A stretch of DNA of 64,000 bases from assembly GCA_036435485.1 (NCBI GenBank), contig CM071597.1, positions 50,699,881 to 50,763,880 on the forward strand, read 5' to 3'. Position 1 is the first letter of the stretch; each line of letters begins with the position of its first letter. The translations under genes and the position numbers were made by a program. The notes below the pieces were generated by a model. That model was not told where the DNA came from, ran no database searches, and was given only the letters and a program-made list of their open reading frames with translations. Source of the stretch: Saposhnikovia divaricata. Its lineage: Eukaryota > Streptophyta > Magnoliopsida > Apiales > Apiaceae. This document shows positions 1 through 12,299 of this stretch, in pieces.

Positions 1-2
1 TG

Positions 3-969
3 GCAAGGATGGTTCTGCAGATGCGTGGTGTCATCAGTCAAGGACACAAGTGGGAAGTGATGGTGAGTTTGCTGAAATTGCTAGTCTGTTTCTACATCTA
101 TTAATCATGAGTTGAAAGAGCAATGTGTAAAAGCTTATTTGGATGTCTAAATGGTTGATTTGATGCAAATTTTGTGAAATTGTCGTTGTACAGGTTGACT
201 TGTTCTTCTACAGAGAGCCTGAGGAGACCAAGGAGCAAGAAGAAGAAGAGCTTCCTGTAGGAGACTATGCAGGAGATTATACTACAACTGCAGGCCTTGG
301 TGGTGGTGATCAGTGGAACCAAATTACTGATGCCCAGTGGGGTGGTGATGTGGTTCAACCCATTCCAGCAGTTCCTGCTGGTGGTACTTGGACTGACGCA
401 GGTGAGTTCAGTTCAATTTTGTTCAACTTATGAAATACTAGACTGTCATTTTAAGTCTTAAAATGAATGATAACTTTAATTAAAATTAACGTAAACCTCT
501 TTAAAGTAATAGCCTTGGGACCGAGGGAAAAAATTACTTTATCGAGTTTATTATTATATCGAGAGTAAAAATACAGTCTCTATTATGTTGGGACTGAAAA
601 AAAATATTATTTTAACGAGGTTATTACTTTATCGATTATTACTACATCGAGGTTCAACTTATGCCTGTTGTTGGGTGTAATACATGATCATATGTATACT
701 CCTTTGTTACTATCATTTGTAGGAGCACCAATGCAAGCTATCGAGTATATATATTTTTTAAATGGAGTACTTGTGGATTTTGGTTGATATATTCAGAGTG
801 TTTCTAAGTGTCTGCCCAGCGAGTGATTTGACTGACTTGTGTCTTCTTGCTTGGCTTAATACTTTTTGTAGGGCCAATTGCTGGCGATGGTTGGGATGTG
901 GCAGCTCCTCCGGCACCTGGAGTTGGAATTGATGTCTCTCCAGCTGTTGCACCTAGTGGTTGGGATTAA
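3..969 (+). CDS. RPSA: 40S ribosomal protein SA (uS2), C-terminal part
   Basis: 3' end of the gene for the cytosolic small-subunit protein uS2 (p40/laminin-receptor family), which acts in 40S assembly and translation. Three exons are visible: up to 62, 194-401 and 872-969, with GT/AG junctions at 62/63, 193/194, 401/402 and 871/872. The reading frame enters at base 3. Exon 1 reads MVLQMRG and KWEVM, exon 2 begins VDLFFYREPEE followed by an acidic stretch, and exon 3 ends in the family's Trp-rich tail (SGWD, stop TAA 967-969). Each splice keeps the frame. The second intron (402-871) contains an AT-rich segment with repeated TTTATCGAG blocks, possibly MITE-derived. The N-terminal two thirds lie outside the window. 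I see no lesion in the visible part, so it is probably a functional host gene. Confidence 0.93.
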
Positions 970-2369
970 TGGAAGCTAATTAGTACTTCCATCTAGAAAA
1001 TGAGTGTTTCTGTTTTTCCGTCTATTTGCTTTGGATGTTTGAAGTACTTTTAGGCAGTGACAATGGATGCTTACAGAATTTTATATTTTTGCAAGTTTAC
1101 TCCTTAGCGTTGCAACACCGAAGTGCTATTTATTGTTCACGTTAGGGTAAGCTAAATTTCTTTAATGTTATGTTATGATGTTATGTTGAGTATGGTTGGT
1201 TTCTATTTTGTTGGTTGTTAAATGTTATTGTACTTGGAATGAGTTAAACAAATTATATTTATGTCATACTTAAAATTGAAGATTATAGCTGTCAAACCAG
1301 GGAAAGCTTTAGGTTTAATGGTTGATGTGTACATATGTGATTGAAAGAATTTCTCTCACATTTCCGAATAGTCTGGATGCATCAGTTCTTCTAAATAAAC
1401 AACTTGCTGTGTCCTTCCCATTCCCTTTACACTTTGGATATTATTAGCGGAAGATTGCTTTTTAGATGAAAGAATTGTTACCCAGTTAGAATGAACTTTA
1501 GACTTTCCCCGTTCCTCGGACTCTGTATTTTATAATGTTTTTTGTAGTATACAGGTATTTTGTTTGGATTTTCTGTCTTACAGCTTGAAGTTAAATAAGT
1601 GATCTTTAAAGATTGCCTTTTAGGTTTTTGGTAATTATCAATTTTCTCCTAATTTGTTGGGTTTTGTTTAGATTCCTGGCCATGTGTTGTATAGCTTGAA
1701 GTTGATTAAGAAACACCCAGGGATTACCTGTTTTCTAGATATATAGGCCAATTGAGAAGTTATTGGCAACTGTTTGAGCGTTTGCATTGCAATGCAGTTA
1801 ACAGAACACTAATAAGAAATGCAATTGGATATGGGGGTAATTTAAGAACTCGGATTGAGAACACTAATATGCCGATTCAAACTAGAAGAACGAGATGATT
1901 TACAAGAACGAGATGAATCCAGGGCAAATATTTGGAGCTGTGAATCCAGGTCCAATATTTGGAGCAAAAAATGGACTTTTGAGGGTTCAACACACTGATC
2001 AATATTTATGTTAGCATCCCTTGGCCGTGATGATGTGATAAGAATTGCAAATAGAAAGAAACAAGACTATTTTAAAGAATGTGTGGAAGTATTACTCAAA
2101 TTTCAATGGACTTCTTATGATATCCATTTTGGTAGCTCTATCTTGGTACCGGAGCTTTATGACTGATATATGGCCATTTACATCGCAAGCCCGCGTCCAT
2201 CACCTTTTAACTTAGCTGTACATACACCCGCTGTCTGTATGTCCCGTCACTCTATCACAACATACATATTTTTAATATAAATCTTGATTACAATATTATT
2301 GGAACATATATATGTAACATATTATAAGTATATAAATAATAGATTTTAATAAAGTAAAGACTGTCAAGT
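970..2369. other. RPSA 3' UTR and intergenic DNA
   Basis: The first few hundred bases after the RPSA stop are T-rich and will contain the 3' UTR. The rest is AT-rich with no coding frame, RNA gene or element end that I recognise. Confidence 0.5.
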
Positions 2370-2945
2370 GTCATAGTTACCACCATGCTCAAAGGAAACT
2401 CAACAATTGATAACAGGTATATCCATTACGCTGTAGCATTACATCCATCATCACAGTACAAGATAAGGCCACCATCACTGCATTACAAGGTAAGGCCATC
2501 CCTCACACTATAACAACAGTGAGAGGATGATCACACTATATATACATGTCTTTGTATAGATTTTACACAGGAGCATTTTACTCTCTAAAATAACATAAAT
2601 ACATCTCATTCATATCCTCGCTCTCGCTTACTACTTGCCTGATTATCATTATTCTGATTATTTACTCTCACGCCGGAGGTTCTTGACGGCCACCACCTCC
2701 GGGTAAACATTGTTTGCAGGCATCCAACCTAGGTGGAGGCACAACAGGAACAATGATCGGAGTCGATAGTCAATTATGGGAATTATCAATGACCAACTAA
2801 GTTTCACCTAACAATGTTTACCCGGAGGTGCTTGACGGCCACCACCTCCGGGTAAACATTGTTTGCAGGCATCCAACCTAGGTGGAGGCACAGCAGGAAC
2901 AATGATCGGAGTCTCAATTATGGGAATTATCAATGACCAACTAAG
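2370..2945 (+). mobile_element. LTR-retrotransposon remnant (Tat/Retand-like LTR end)
   Basis: A stretch beginning near TGTCAAGTGTCATAG runs through a possible TATA region (ACTATATATACATG, about 2533) and a pyrimidine-rich tract into a GC-rich block with two CCGGAG arms around a GACGGCC core (from 2673). That layout resembles the 3' part of Tat/Retand-group Gypsy LTRs and the start of the internal region. The GC-rich block and what follows occur twice, at 2673-2801 and 2822-2945. No gag or pol frame follows, so this is a fragment. The family call rests on general resemblance only. Confidence 0.45.
2673..2945 (+). repeat. Direct duplication with a period of about 149 bp
   Basis: Copy 1 (2673-2801) and copy 2 (2822-2945) share a GC-rich inverted repeat, GTAAACATTGTTTGCAGGC, a purine-rich middle and the end ATCAATGACCAACTAAG. 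They differ by a few substitutions and a small insertion (GATAGT) in copy 1. The spacer holds the start of another half-repeat (AACAATGTTTACCCGGAGG, inverted relative to the start of the unit). Confidence 0.85.
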
Positions 2946-4300
2946 AACCTATCAGTCTATCAGAGTGATCGTTGATCGAAGACCACGTAGCGGAGGCAGA
3001 ATGCGATATTTTTCTTTGATTTGTCTTTCTCTCTTTCCTTTCTTGGATTCATATTTATAGAATTCTCATTCGATGCAACTTTTGGGTGAAAGGACCGACT
3101 CTATAGTCAAGGTAGCAGTAAACGCCGTCATATATGTCGTGTATGGGTTTAGCATCCCGGACACGATTACAACACGATATGATTGCCAGGTCTAATTATA
3201 AGCATACTTGTGTCATGTGTGTTTGTATATTGTGCATCTCAAAAAGTTTAAAAAGGATTATGGCAGACTCAAATACTCCGCATTACAAAATTTCACAAAG
3301 AAATTATGTGATACCTGACCTAAGCTGTGTATGTTTGTTGTTCTGGTAAGTAGTGAGAGATACTGCTTCAAGTGTGCATTCTTGTTGGCTACATCATACA
3401 GATCATACTTCCACGTTTATAATTCAAGGCAGAAAGAGAATGACATATAAAACTTTATCCCTTCGAAAGGCACAACAGATATTGCAGACCAGAGAAAGCT
3501 TTGAGGTTGATAACAATTGCAGGAAAGTTTTGTTGATCTATCGAAAAATTTTAACTAAGACCTTTAGATCAATCTCCTGAGCTTCGTTTAGAATTCACCC
3601 CATAGAAATGGTGATCTATGTGTATTTTCTTTTTCTCTTCCTAATTAGCATTCGTAACTTTACTAAATCGCTGTTTCAGTATAGTCGTTTTAGTAATAAT
3701 CTAAAAGTCGGGTTCGGTTTCGGTTTGACTATTTAGTCATTCCAAAGAGAGACCCTTTCACAAAAGTATTGATAGTGATCGTTGCTAGATTATAAGGTGG
3801 CAAAGCTAAAGAGATACATAAGAGGCCGGCCTCTAGCAGCCAGAAAGGCTTGAATAACGCCAAGTTGGCGGACTTGACAAGCTCTCCTAGTCTTTCCTAA
3901 TATTTAATCCTCCAGGAAAATCGTACTACATTGCGAGTAATATCAATAATTCATCTTCCCTCCACTAATGCCTACAACTTGCAACTAAAACTTGACCCAA
4001 CCAAAAAAGTAGCGACTACCTGGTAAACTTCATCTACTCATTTTCATCTCAAATCGCATCATAGATGAATTATACTCTGTTTTTTCACCTTTTAATTTAT
4101 CACAATTTCTTTTTAAAGTCTCATCTCGATTAGGCTCCTTCTAAAACCGCCAGTTTTAAAACATAGCAGCAAAGCCACACAAGAGAAACCCACACAATAA
4201 GTACACACAAGATTGAAACAAACAAAGAAACAAGTTGAAATATAGTTCAAACATCATAATCAAAATCCACGTCTTTAAGATTACTCAACGAAATTACGTA
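2946..4300. other. Intergenic DNA, no gene seen
   Basis: No long coding frame with family resemblance is seen. Short open frames at 3134-3349 and 3353-3580 look random. No tRNA-like cloverleaf was found by eye. Confidence 0.4.
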
Positions 4301-4561
4301 CGTACTATATTACAATAACGAAATTTAGAGAGCATTTGAGGCATATTCATGCTCCATTGTTAGTCCTGCCATCTCCATCAACAAGAAGCATGCCTGAAAT
4401 GACAAAGAGAACAGGATAAGTGGTAATCCTCTCTATAAAGATACCAGTATGGGACCACTTTGAAGAATGGATAATTGGATATACAAAAAGTAAAATGGAG
4501 CCACTGAAATTACTAACATTTAGCCTTTATTTACACAAAGCATGCCAGTGGACAAGATTGC
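4301..4561 (-). other. Probable ERF 3' UTR, possibly with an intron
   Basis: This lies directly downstream of the ERF stop. On the - strand a good acceptor (TTTCAG before GCATGC, near 4394) follows a T-rich stretch, and a possible donor lies near 4535, so a 3'-UTR intron is plausible. I cannot prove it without transcripts. Confidence 0.35.
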
Positions 4562-6580
4562 TCAGAAAGCTCCCCCCACCGTGGCAGAAAGATCTTCAAA
4601 GGCCCAAAGATTAACTGGATTCCCGGCGGCATCCGGAGTTGTATCTTCAGCAAGGAATGCATCTAATGAAGCATCCCAGTTGCCGTCCATACATGCCATC
4701 TGAAGAAACTTCATCTCCATCTCAAAGTTAGGGATTTCCTCGGGTTTTTTCTCTATGGTTTCTTCACATGACACAAAGCCCGTAGAGTCAGGCTTCAGTT
4801 TCTTACAGGGGCTAGCATCTTCCAAATATTCAACTCCATCACATTTCCGAGTAGCAAAGGATGTTACCTCCAGAGTCTTGGATGAATTATCTCCCCAACC
4901 AAAGTCAGAATGATCATAGGAGTCACTTCCTTGATCAGAACTAAAATACTGGGTAGCACTATCTGATGAAACCATTGCTTTAAGCCCCACCTCCGTGTTA
5001 GCAAGATATGAATCATCATAACCATAAAGCTTAGGTTTTTCTTCCACAAAGCTTAAGGAGTTATAATAATCACTATCCATAAAGTTCATCGAGTTGAAAT
5101 CAGAATCCAAACTGGGCTGAACCGAGTTCGAGACATTCTTATTGATGTTTGCTACAGTCGACTGCTTCACAGCAGTTTGAGCTACATCAACAGGAAAATT
5201 CACTTTTGCTTTCCTACCCCGAATCCTCCTCGCCTCAGAATCATAAGCTCTTGCAGCTTCTTCAGCTGTATTGTATGTTCCAAGCCATACTCTTACGCCT
5301 TTCCTCGGATCACGAATCTCAGCAGCCCATTTACCCCAAGGGCGTTGCCTTATCCCTCTATACTGATTCTTCCTCTTCTTACTGGAGGATTTGTCTGCTA
5401 CATCATTGGTCTCTGCATATGAAATAACATTCAAATCGAGTTATTTTAAATGTACAAAAGCAATAGCAATATTTTGCAAAACGAGATGCAGCAAAAAACC
5501 TATAAAAGACACAGTGCCTGTTTGGTTTAACTTATTTGCTCGAACTTATGGCTTATAAGCCCATAAGAGCTTATGGGGGGTGTTTGCCTATTTAAGTTTT
5601 AGCTCAACTTATAACTTATATGTTCATAAGTTGAATGTTAGGAAATCGTAACATTCAACTTATGCCTATAACTTATTTTTCGATACACGCAATATATAAT
5701 ATTCTTCAAATCTTCAAAACTATATATCTTTTGACTCGTTCATTAGAAATTTAATATGTATATATCAAATTTCTCTACTCATCGCGATCTATCCATTGAC
5801 ATCCAATGTTATATATTAAAAAACAAATATTTTGAAAATAATAAAAAAAGTTAACTTATAAGTTCTGATTTACTAAACACTCTAGTGATTTAGATTTATA
5901 AGTTCTGATTTACCAAACACTCTACTGACTTATAATTTCTGATCTACTTATCACTTATATGACACTTATGGTTATAAGTCATAAGCATTAAGGTAAGCCA
6001 AACGGCACCACAATATGGATCATATATATGGACCACCGCGAGCTACTCCTAGAAGAAGGATCGTATACTTGATTAAGAACAAAATCATTTCAATCCGGCT
6101 GATTTAATCGAAATAGATAAATAATATTACTAACTGAACACATAGAGTTGTTCCCGTACTTGTAGGAATCACATCAATTATAATAACTTATAAGGTAATC
6201 TATCAAACAATCTATATATACTGTGGACATAGGTTTGGTCAATTAGTTCATCTAGTTGCGGAACCAGGATTTAAAATGATCGGAGACTGAAGTAATTATT
6301 TAAAACAAGGATATAAGGGGAAAAGATTACCTGTATGATGAACAGAAGCAGCAGAGAAGTCGAAATGAGGAGCAATTTCATCATGAAAGCCTAGAAAATC
6401 AGCCTCGAAATCATCGTCAAGCATAGCAGATCTCAAAGGCTTAGAGTAGTAACTGTTTGGATTTTTCTGCTGGCTGCTGTTGTTGTTGTTGTTGTTGCTC
6501 CAGAGTACATCGGCTGTTAAGCGACGAGCAGACCGCCTGGGCGGAGCAGACAAGTCGGAGATAATAGCACCACCACACAT
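4562..6580 (-). CDS. Group VII ERF transcription factor (RAP2.12/RAP2.2-like)
   Basis: Complete two-exon gene: exon 1 complement(6331-6580), exon 2 complement(4562-5412), 1,101 bp, 366 residues. The protein starts MCGGAIISD, the group VII ERF N-degron: after Met removal the Cys is oxidised by plant cysteine oxidases and the protein is degraded unless oxygen is low. Residues 95-98 are KKRK (likely nuclear signal). Residues 101-157 form one AP2/ERF DNA-binding domain with the YRGIRQRPWGKW and RAYD elements and the WAAEIRD motif typical of ERFs. The C-terminus has the acidic MACMDGNWDASLDAF block and NLWAFEDL near the end, as in RAP2.12/RAP2.2. The splice uses GT at 6330/6329 and AG at 5414/5413, phase 1. 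No break is seen. Likely role: nuclear activator of hypoxia-response genes. The exact orthologue within the family is not resolved. Confidence 0.93.
5514..6009. mobile_element. MITE in the ERF intron
   Basis: Left end GTGCCTGTTTGG and right end CCAAACGGCACC are inverted repeats of each other with one indel, about 496 bp apart. The ends are followed by further inverted TTAAC/CTTATAAG-type sequence and several CTTATAAG palindromes. ACA flanks both sides (5511-5513 and 6010-6012) and could be a 3-bp target duplication, which would suit a PIF/Harbinger (Tourist) MITE, though ACA is not the usual TWA site. It contains no coding frame. Confidence 0.65.
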
Positions 6581-6707
6581 CTTCTTTGTTTCTGCTCTGG
6601 ATTGATTGATTGACTAGTAAGTAAAAAATAATAATGTTGCTTGTGAGTTGTGAGTTTCTTTTTAAGTTTTTGTTGGTATTTTAAGTTATGGAAACTCCTG
6701 GGTTACA

Positions 6708-6715
6708 TTTATATA
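6708..6715 (-). promoter_or_regulatory. TATA box of the ERF gene
   Basis: TATATAAA on the - strand, 128 bp upstream of the ATG. Transcription would start around 6680, giving a 5' UTR of about 100 bases that includes a short GATT repeat (near 6601-6610). Confidence 0.6.
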
Positions 6716-7371
6716 GCAACTTGCAGGCTCACGCGTGTGTACATTATGTATACGTGTTTGTGCAGTTACACACCTTTATCAAACACGCACTTGGATGTCT
6801 GTGTTTACTACTCCTAAGAAAAATGAGGATACAATTTAGACCCATGTGGTTAGTGGTAACTGGTAACTGGTATCTGGTATTTTACAGTACATGGTTTTCG
6901 TTTCAAAGGTAAAATAATAACAGTGTAATTAAATTGTAATGAAGATTTAAGATGGATTTGTAGGGTTGTGAGAACATATGTTCTTATCAGAATAGCAAGA
7001 ACAAGGTGTTCAACACATTTTAAGCTATTTTAAAGGGTTAGGACTATCTTTCCAAAAAGGTTTTATAATTCTACCCATTATTCATTCATAAAAAAAAATA
7101 ACAAAAAAATTAAAAAGAAAATTGCTGCCACGTCATCATTTTTTAATTTTTTTTTTTAAAATTTCTTCTTTTAAATTTTTTTAAATAATTGATAGAGTGC
7201 AGAATTACGTATTGGATGTCCCATACAAACCCTTTAAAATAATTTTAAATGTGATGTTCTCGTTATTCTCCAACCTATACAAGTTCTCACTGAATGGACC
7301 ATGGATGGATTTTAATGTCTATTGTAAGAAACAGCATTATCCACAGTACAAATTTAACACTACTCGCTACC

Positions 7372-7638
7372 GGGTAAATTGACATTTTCACCACAGTACT
7401 ATTTCCGGAATTGCAATTGCACTACTGTACTACAAACGGACTACTGTACTTTAATGTTTTTAACAAGTTCACTACTGTACTTTAACGTTTTTAACATTTT
7501 CACCCTTGGTTTTTGTGGCATTTGACTGGCGGGAGTGGTGAACTTGTTAAAAACGTTAAAGTACAATAGTCGGTTTGTAGTACAATAGTGCAATTGCAAT
7601 TCCGAAAATTGTACAGTGGTGAAAATGTCCTTTTACCC
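7372..7638. mobile_element. Inverted-repeat MITE (about 267 bp)
   Basis: The left arm from GGGTAAATTGACATTTTCAC and the right arm ending GTGAAAATGTCCTTTTACCC pair over about 100 bases each. Both arms contain the blocks GCAATTGCA, AGTACA and AACAAGTTCAC in mirrored order. The spacer is short, around 7490-7535 (TTTTTGTGGCATTTGACTGG). No coding frame. No convincing target-site duplication is seen. Confidence 0.8.
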
Positions 7639-7639
7639 C

Positions 7640-9058
7640 AAACTTACCTAATTACTTTAAATTTTGAATTGTTAAAGCTTTTTTTTAACATAATTTTTTT
7701 TTATTAATAATAAATCATACGGGATTTATAAAAATAATCAGAATGAACATATGATAAAGATAAAATCAAAAATTTCTTCGTTAAAATTACAATTGTTGAA
7801 TATATCTTACATTCTGGAACATCTCTCGTTCATATTACTGAAATATATGTATTGAGTAGATCTTGCACTCTTCGGTAAACAATCTAATATTTGATTTGTC
7901 ATAATACATCAAAAGTCGATCATAATTAAGACACCACATATACCCTCATTAACAAATCTTTATTCTCATAACATTAACACACCAAAACTTTATAGAAAAA
8001 GATAACGAAACTAAACTCTCATTAGAAGAGATAAATGAACTCAAAATATGAGTTAAAAAAAATCCAATTATTGGATATAACTACTCTCACAATAGGAGAG
8101 AAATTCATTAAGTAACAACAAAAATTAAAAGAAAATAATAAAGGTGACGTATCACCAACCAAAAAAGTTGATGATAGCGCATAAAACAATATAATTTTTA
8201 GAATTTTTTTGAAAGAGAAAAGAGAGAGCGCGGTTCGAGATTTATGAATAATTTATTTGTGAATTGATAAATTTAGGAACCAATAACATATTTTCAAAAA
8301 TCTTATTTGTTTATCTGATTACTTGTTTATTTTAACTTTTAAAATTTGATTAAAATTTATCTAAATTATATAATTAAGAAATTTAAGTAAAAAGTATTCT
8401 AATCTATTTTAAAACATTTGACACTTTACATTGTCTCATGAGTTCACGAAGTCCTATCATAAGAACAAGGATCCAACGAAAGATAGATTTTAATTTTAGT
8501 TTTTTCGGGCATAAAACCTCTACTAATTAATAAGAACATATCTCTAATGGATATAAATTATTAGCTTAAAATTTAATTAAATTATAAATAAAAATTATAC
8601 ATAATTTGTAAAAGTCTTTTACTTCAATGATACATTTCCAATATTTACAACTTTAGTCAACACAATTATGTTAGTTATATTTACTGAATTTGTAAAAGAT
8701 TATAAAGATTTAAAGTGAAACTTTATCATATTAATTATAATATATTTTATTTATAACAACTTAAAGATAATAATAAGATAAAATAGTGTCTTAAGGAACA
8801 GCTTTAGCTTCATTTGCAATCCGGGAATTTTAAACATTTACAATGATGAAATACCAAAATAAGTTGGTGACCGAATTAGTATTTTCAGATAATATCTTTA
8901 CTTTTCAAAATATCAACATGATGTTTTTGATTCACCAATTTTCCGCTACCAAAATCTTAAAGAAAGGCATGGATATTTCGGAGCTAGGTGGGTGATGGAG
9001 TCTCACCAATTCTAATTAGTTTTATTATCGTCCATATTATTTTATTATATAAATTAAA
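7640..9058. other. AT-rich intergenic DNA
   Basis: Very AT-rich with many A and T runs. I see no gene, RNA or clear element end. Confidence 0.4.
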
Positions 9059-9930
9059 CAAATATACTAAAAAGGTTCATGCACCACCCCGATTCCAGCT
9101 GGTGAAGGTTCAAAATACATACAAATTAAACATCCATGACCAAAATACCTACCGTTAGCTCGGGCGGCCCTAAATACTTACGGGACACGCTACTGGTAGT
9201 GGAACGTTAAGAAGACACGCTATTGGTGAAAGAGTATCTCGTAGACACGATAATAAGTAAGGCGTAACAAGCAGTTACGCTGTTGGGAGACATTCACTGT
9301 AGCTTGGGATGCGCCATTTCCAAATGCGCATCTGCAGATACGCATTTGGAAGTTGCGTATCCCTCGTCTTCTCCAAATCGTAGCTCTGGCGATTTTCAGA
9401 CGATTCTCAACGGAAACAAGACAGAGCTCCGTTCATTCGATTCAGTTATCTTCCGTGTATGTTCTATACATCATTCAAATCGTCTTTCGACGAGCTACAC
9501 ATCCATACCCATTTCAAATCATTTAATTCGCCCGAGATTAAACCCCCAAATCGAACCCAATCTCTTTCTCGAATTTCCGTCGAGCTTGTAGATGCCCCTG
9601 CGGGGCCAGATTTCGATAAAATCAGTTGGGGGAAATGGAGAGGAAGGTATGGTGATGGGTTTGGTGTGCTCAAAAGAAGTGGAGGTGGCCGGAGAGAGAC
9701 GAACGGGATGGAGAGAGATCGGAGAGATTGGAGAGATCGGAGACATGGGAGACGAGAGAGAGAGAGGGTACAGTACTGCTACAGTACTTCGGACACATTA
9801 CACGCAGTAGCGTGTTGCGTGGGTAGTGAGTGCCAACAATTCCGAAAATCAGTAATTTGGGCCATGAGTACCTCATTTTGAGATATTTTGGTCATTTTCT
9901 CGATTCCAGCAGGCTTTTGAATATGTATTA
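9059..9930. mobile_element. Probable degenerate non-autonomous DNA element
   Basis: CGATTCCAGC occurs at both edges (9090-9099 and 9900-9909). Just inside are ATGACCAAAATA (about 9137) and its inverse TATTTTGGTCAT (about 9886), so the block looks like an element with weak terminal inverted repeats. The interior is GC-richer than its surroundings, has mirrored pieces (GCGCATCTGCAGATACGCAT; CACGC/GCGTG blocks) and a GA-rich run around 9700-9770. Open frames of 102 and 140 codons overlap here in different frames, resemble nothing I know, and have the low-complexity composition of a captured promoter/UTR-like sequence. Class uncertain (MULE-like is one option). Confidence 0.45.
9593..9607 (+). 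repeat. GC hairpin motif, copy 1
   Basis: TGCCCCTGCGGGGCC: a perfect GCCCC/GGGGC stem around TGC. Identical at 12149, 12495 and 16084; variants at 10971 (inverted), 14214 and 15113. Confidence 0.85.
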
Positions 9931-11999
9931 TGATGGACTAGTATTAAGTACTTTCTTTATTTCTCTCATTTTTTTTATATTTGTTTTAGATGTTCCTCTT
10001 AATTTTTTGCATTTCAAAATTTATCCAAAATAAAAAGTTTTATAATATTAAAAGTAATAATGTCCATTACTTTTCTTCATTATACTCATTTTATATATTA
10101 AATATTAATTGATTCCATCATTTTATTTAATTGATATCACTGTTTTACTCACTTTTTTTAGTTTTCTCTATTTTTTTTTAAATTTTTGTATCCAAGAGAG
10201 AGACGAAGGGAGGAAGTAGTATTAATTAACAATGGAGAAGAGAGATAGGTAAGGCCGAAGTAATAACGCGACAAACATGTATGGTCCAATTGCCAGCTAA
10301 TCTTGTACTAAACTCAGACCTACTTATTATTTTGGCCCCCAAATGAGTTGCAACTTGGAAGTCTAGACTTCTACTTCCTCTTTTCTTCCTAAGCATGAAC
10401 GGTATCGGGTATACAAGAGAACCTTTGTAACATGATATTTTTGGGACCCAATAAAATATTATTTTAGATACCAATAAAATATTATTTTAGATAAGTTATT
10501 ATATTAAGAAATTAAAATATAATTATTGTTATTAGATGAGATTGATACTTTTTATCAATTTAAAATATATTAATTTAAAGGGATTTTACTGTAAAATTAT
10601 TTACAGAAAAAAAAAAGAAGCATGAAAATTTAAAATATTAATACTCTTATTTTTTGTTGGGTCTTTTTCAAAACTATCCATTTTAACTATTGGGCTTTTA
10701 AAAATACACAGCCCAACATTCTAATATTATGAAAATACGGTCATTAGTTCAGTATTTTTAAAGGTACGGTACATCTATCTCTCAACCTGCTTCATCTCTC
10801 AAACTCAATTCCTAAACCCCACCTTCGACCTTCATCTCCATCCATCACTACCTTTGCCGACCTTCGACCTCCACCTCCCCGACCTTCATCGCCGACAACA
10901 ATTGCAGTCACCCCACAGTTACTACTAAAGATCATCTCCTTCATTTGATTCAGACGAGCATCTCCTAACAGGCTCCGCAGGGGCAATTTTTAAATCGATG
11001 GCGGCGGTGAGTTCTCATCAAAACCACTTGAGAGTTGGCAGTAGATGAAGTTGTATCCCTAATTAACAAGTCCAGGGTACTGGTGACAAGTCCAAAGAGA
11101 TGGGAATCTCTCTGATGCAATCTGATTTATCGAGGTTAAATCTGATTTTAAAGCTTAAATGATTTTATTTAGACTAATTTGATTGCTTGTTAAAGTGATA
11201 AAATGTGTGCCTGCCAATGATGGTTTATAAATATATTTTGAGTATTTCTGCTATGAAAACAACTAAATCTGAGGCTCATTTGTTGCTCACAATTCAGCTT
11301 TTTTTAAATTATGTTTGTTGATTTTGTATCTCTAGAAGTGAATTTCTTATTAATGGTTGATTGAGCTGTTAGTTTTTCAATTTGTGCAAATCATGATAAC
11401 TAGACAAGTACATCAGAAAACCCTTTTGGGTTTGTGTAATGATTTGTCGATGGGAATATCTTTGATGCACTCCCAAATTTTTTTCCTTTCTAACATAATC
11501 ACCTGCCTTAACATGAAATTTCTTCCTGCACCGCAATTATATTAATGCTACGAGCCAGTGATGCAATTAGATATTATGAAATTTTTTAATGATTAATTTT
11601 TTTTAATACCATGAATCATCGAACCTGAGGCTCTAGCCACTTTTGAATGTTTCATCGTGTGTAATTGCTTTGTGGAATTCCTTTTCTGTCTGATTGTATG
11701 TATACTTCTTATATTGTTTTTTCAATGGTGCGTTATATGCAAGTATGATCAGAGACAAAATAATGATGATATATGCTAATATTGTCACTACCTCTGAGGC
11801 AAGCTTCAAGTTTACAAATAAATGAGTTAGATTAACTAAAATTTGGTTAATTATGTATGTATTCAGTGGTATGTTTTTCTTGTTTTTGAGTATGTCTTGC
11901 CTTTCAAAGCCAGCCTTCTGATTGTTTCTTAAGAACGGACATAAGTTAGATATTACTTATCTAACTTTTGCATAATATTATTGCTTTAAAATTCTGTGA
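9931..11999. other. Intergenic DNA with hairpin copy 2
   Basis: Mostly AT-rich. A C-rich patch at 10785-10925 (repeats of CCTTCGACCT and CGACCTTC) ends in GGCTCCGCAGGGGCA (10971-10985), an inverted, one-mismatch copy of the GC hairpin motif. No recognisable protein or RNA gene. Confidence 0.45.
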
Positions 12000-12014
12000 A
12001 GTACTTTTATCAAT

Positions 12015-12115
12015 TGCAACCTTTGCAACCATGGTTGTAGAAGTTGCAATCATGGTTGCAACCTTTGTAAACAAGATTGTAGATGTTGCAAACATGGTTG
12101 CAAAGGTTGCAACTG
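12015..12115 (+). repeat. TTGCAACC/CCATGG minisatellite, cluster 1
   Basis: Irregular tandem array of a core of about 20 bp alternating GTTGCAA with CATGGTTG, both near-palindromic. Followed 34 bases later by the GC hairpin motif at 12149-12163. Confidence 0.85.
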
Positions 12116-12299
12116 ATAAAAATAGTTAAATCTGACTATCAAGATGGGTGCCCCTGCGGGGCCTGCTCAACGGAAGATCATATTGTCTTTCGAAATATAA
12201 AAGTATATGGATGACATGTGTGAGCCTTTACAACCATGTATAATCATCTTGAAACATGTGCAATTTTAATTTTAATAATATGTCTAATGTGAATTTTCA

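Noticed and set aside
9459..9881. A 140-codon host gene
   Set aside because: Composition is low complexity, several overlapping frames are open at once, and no domain is recognisable.
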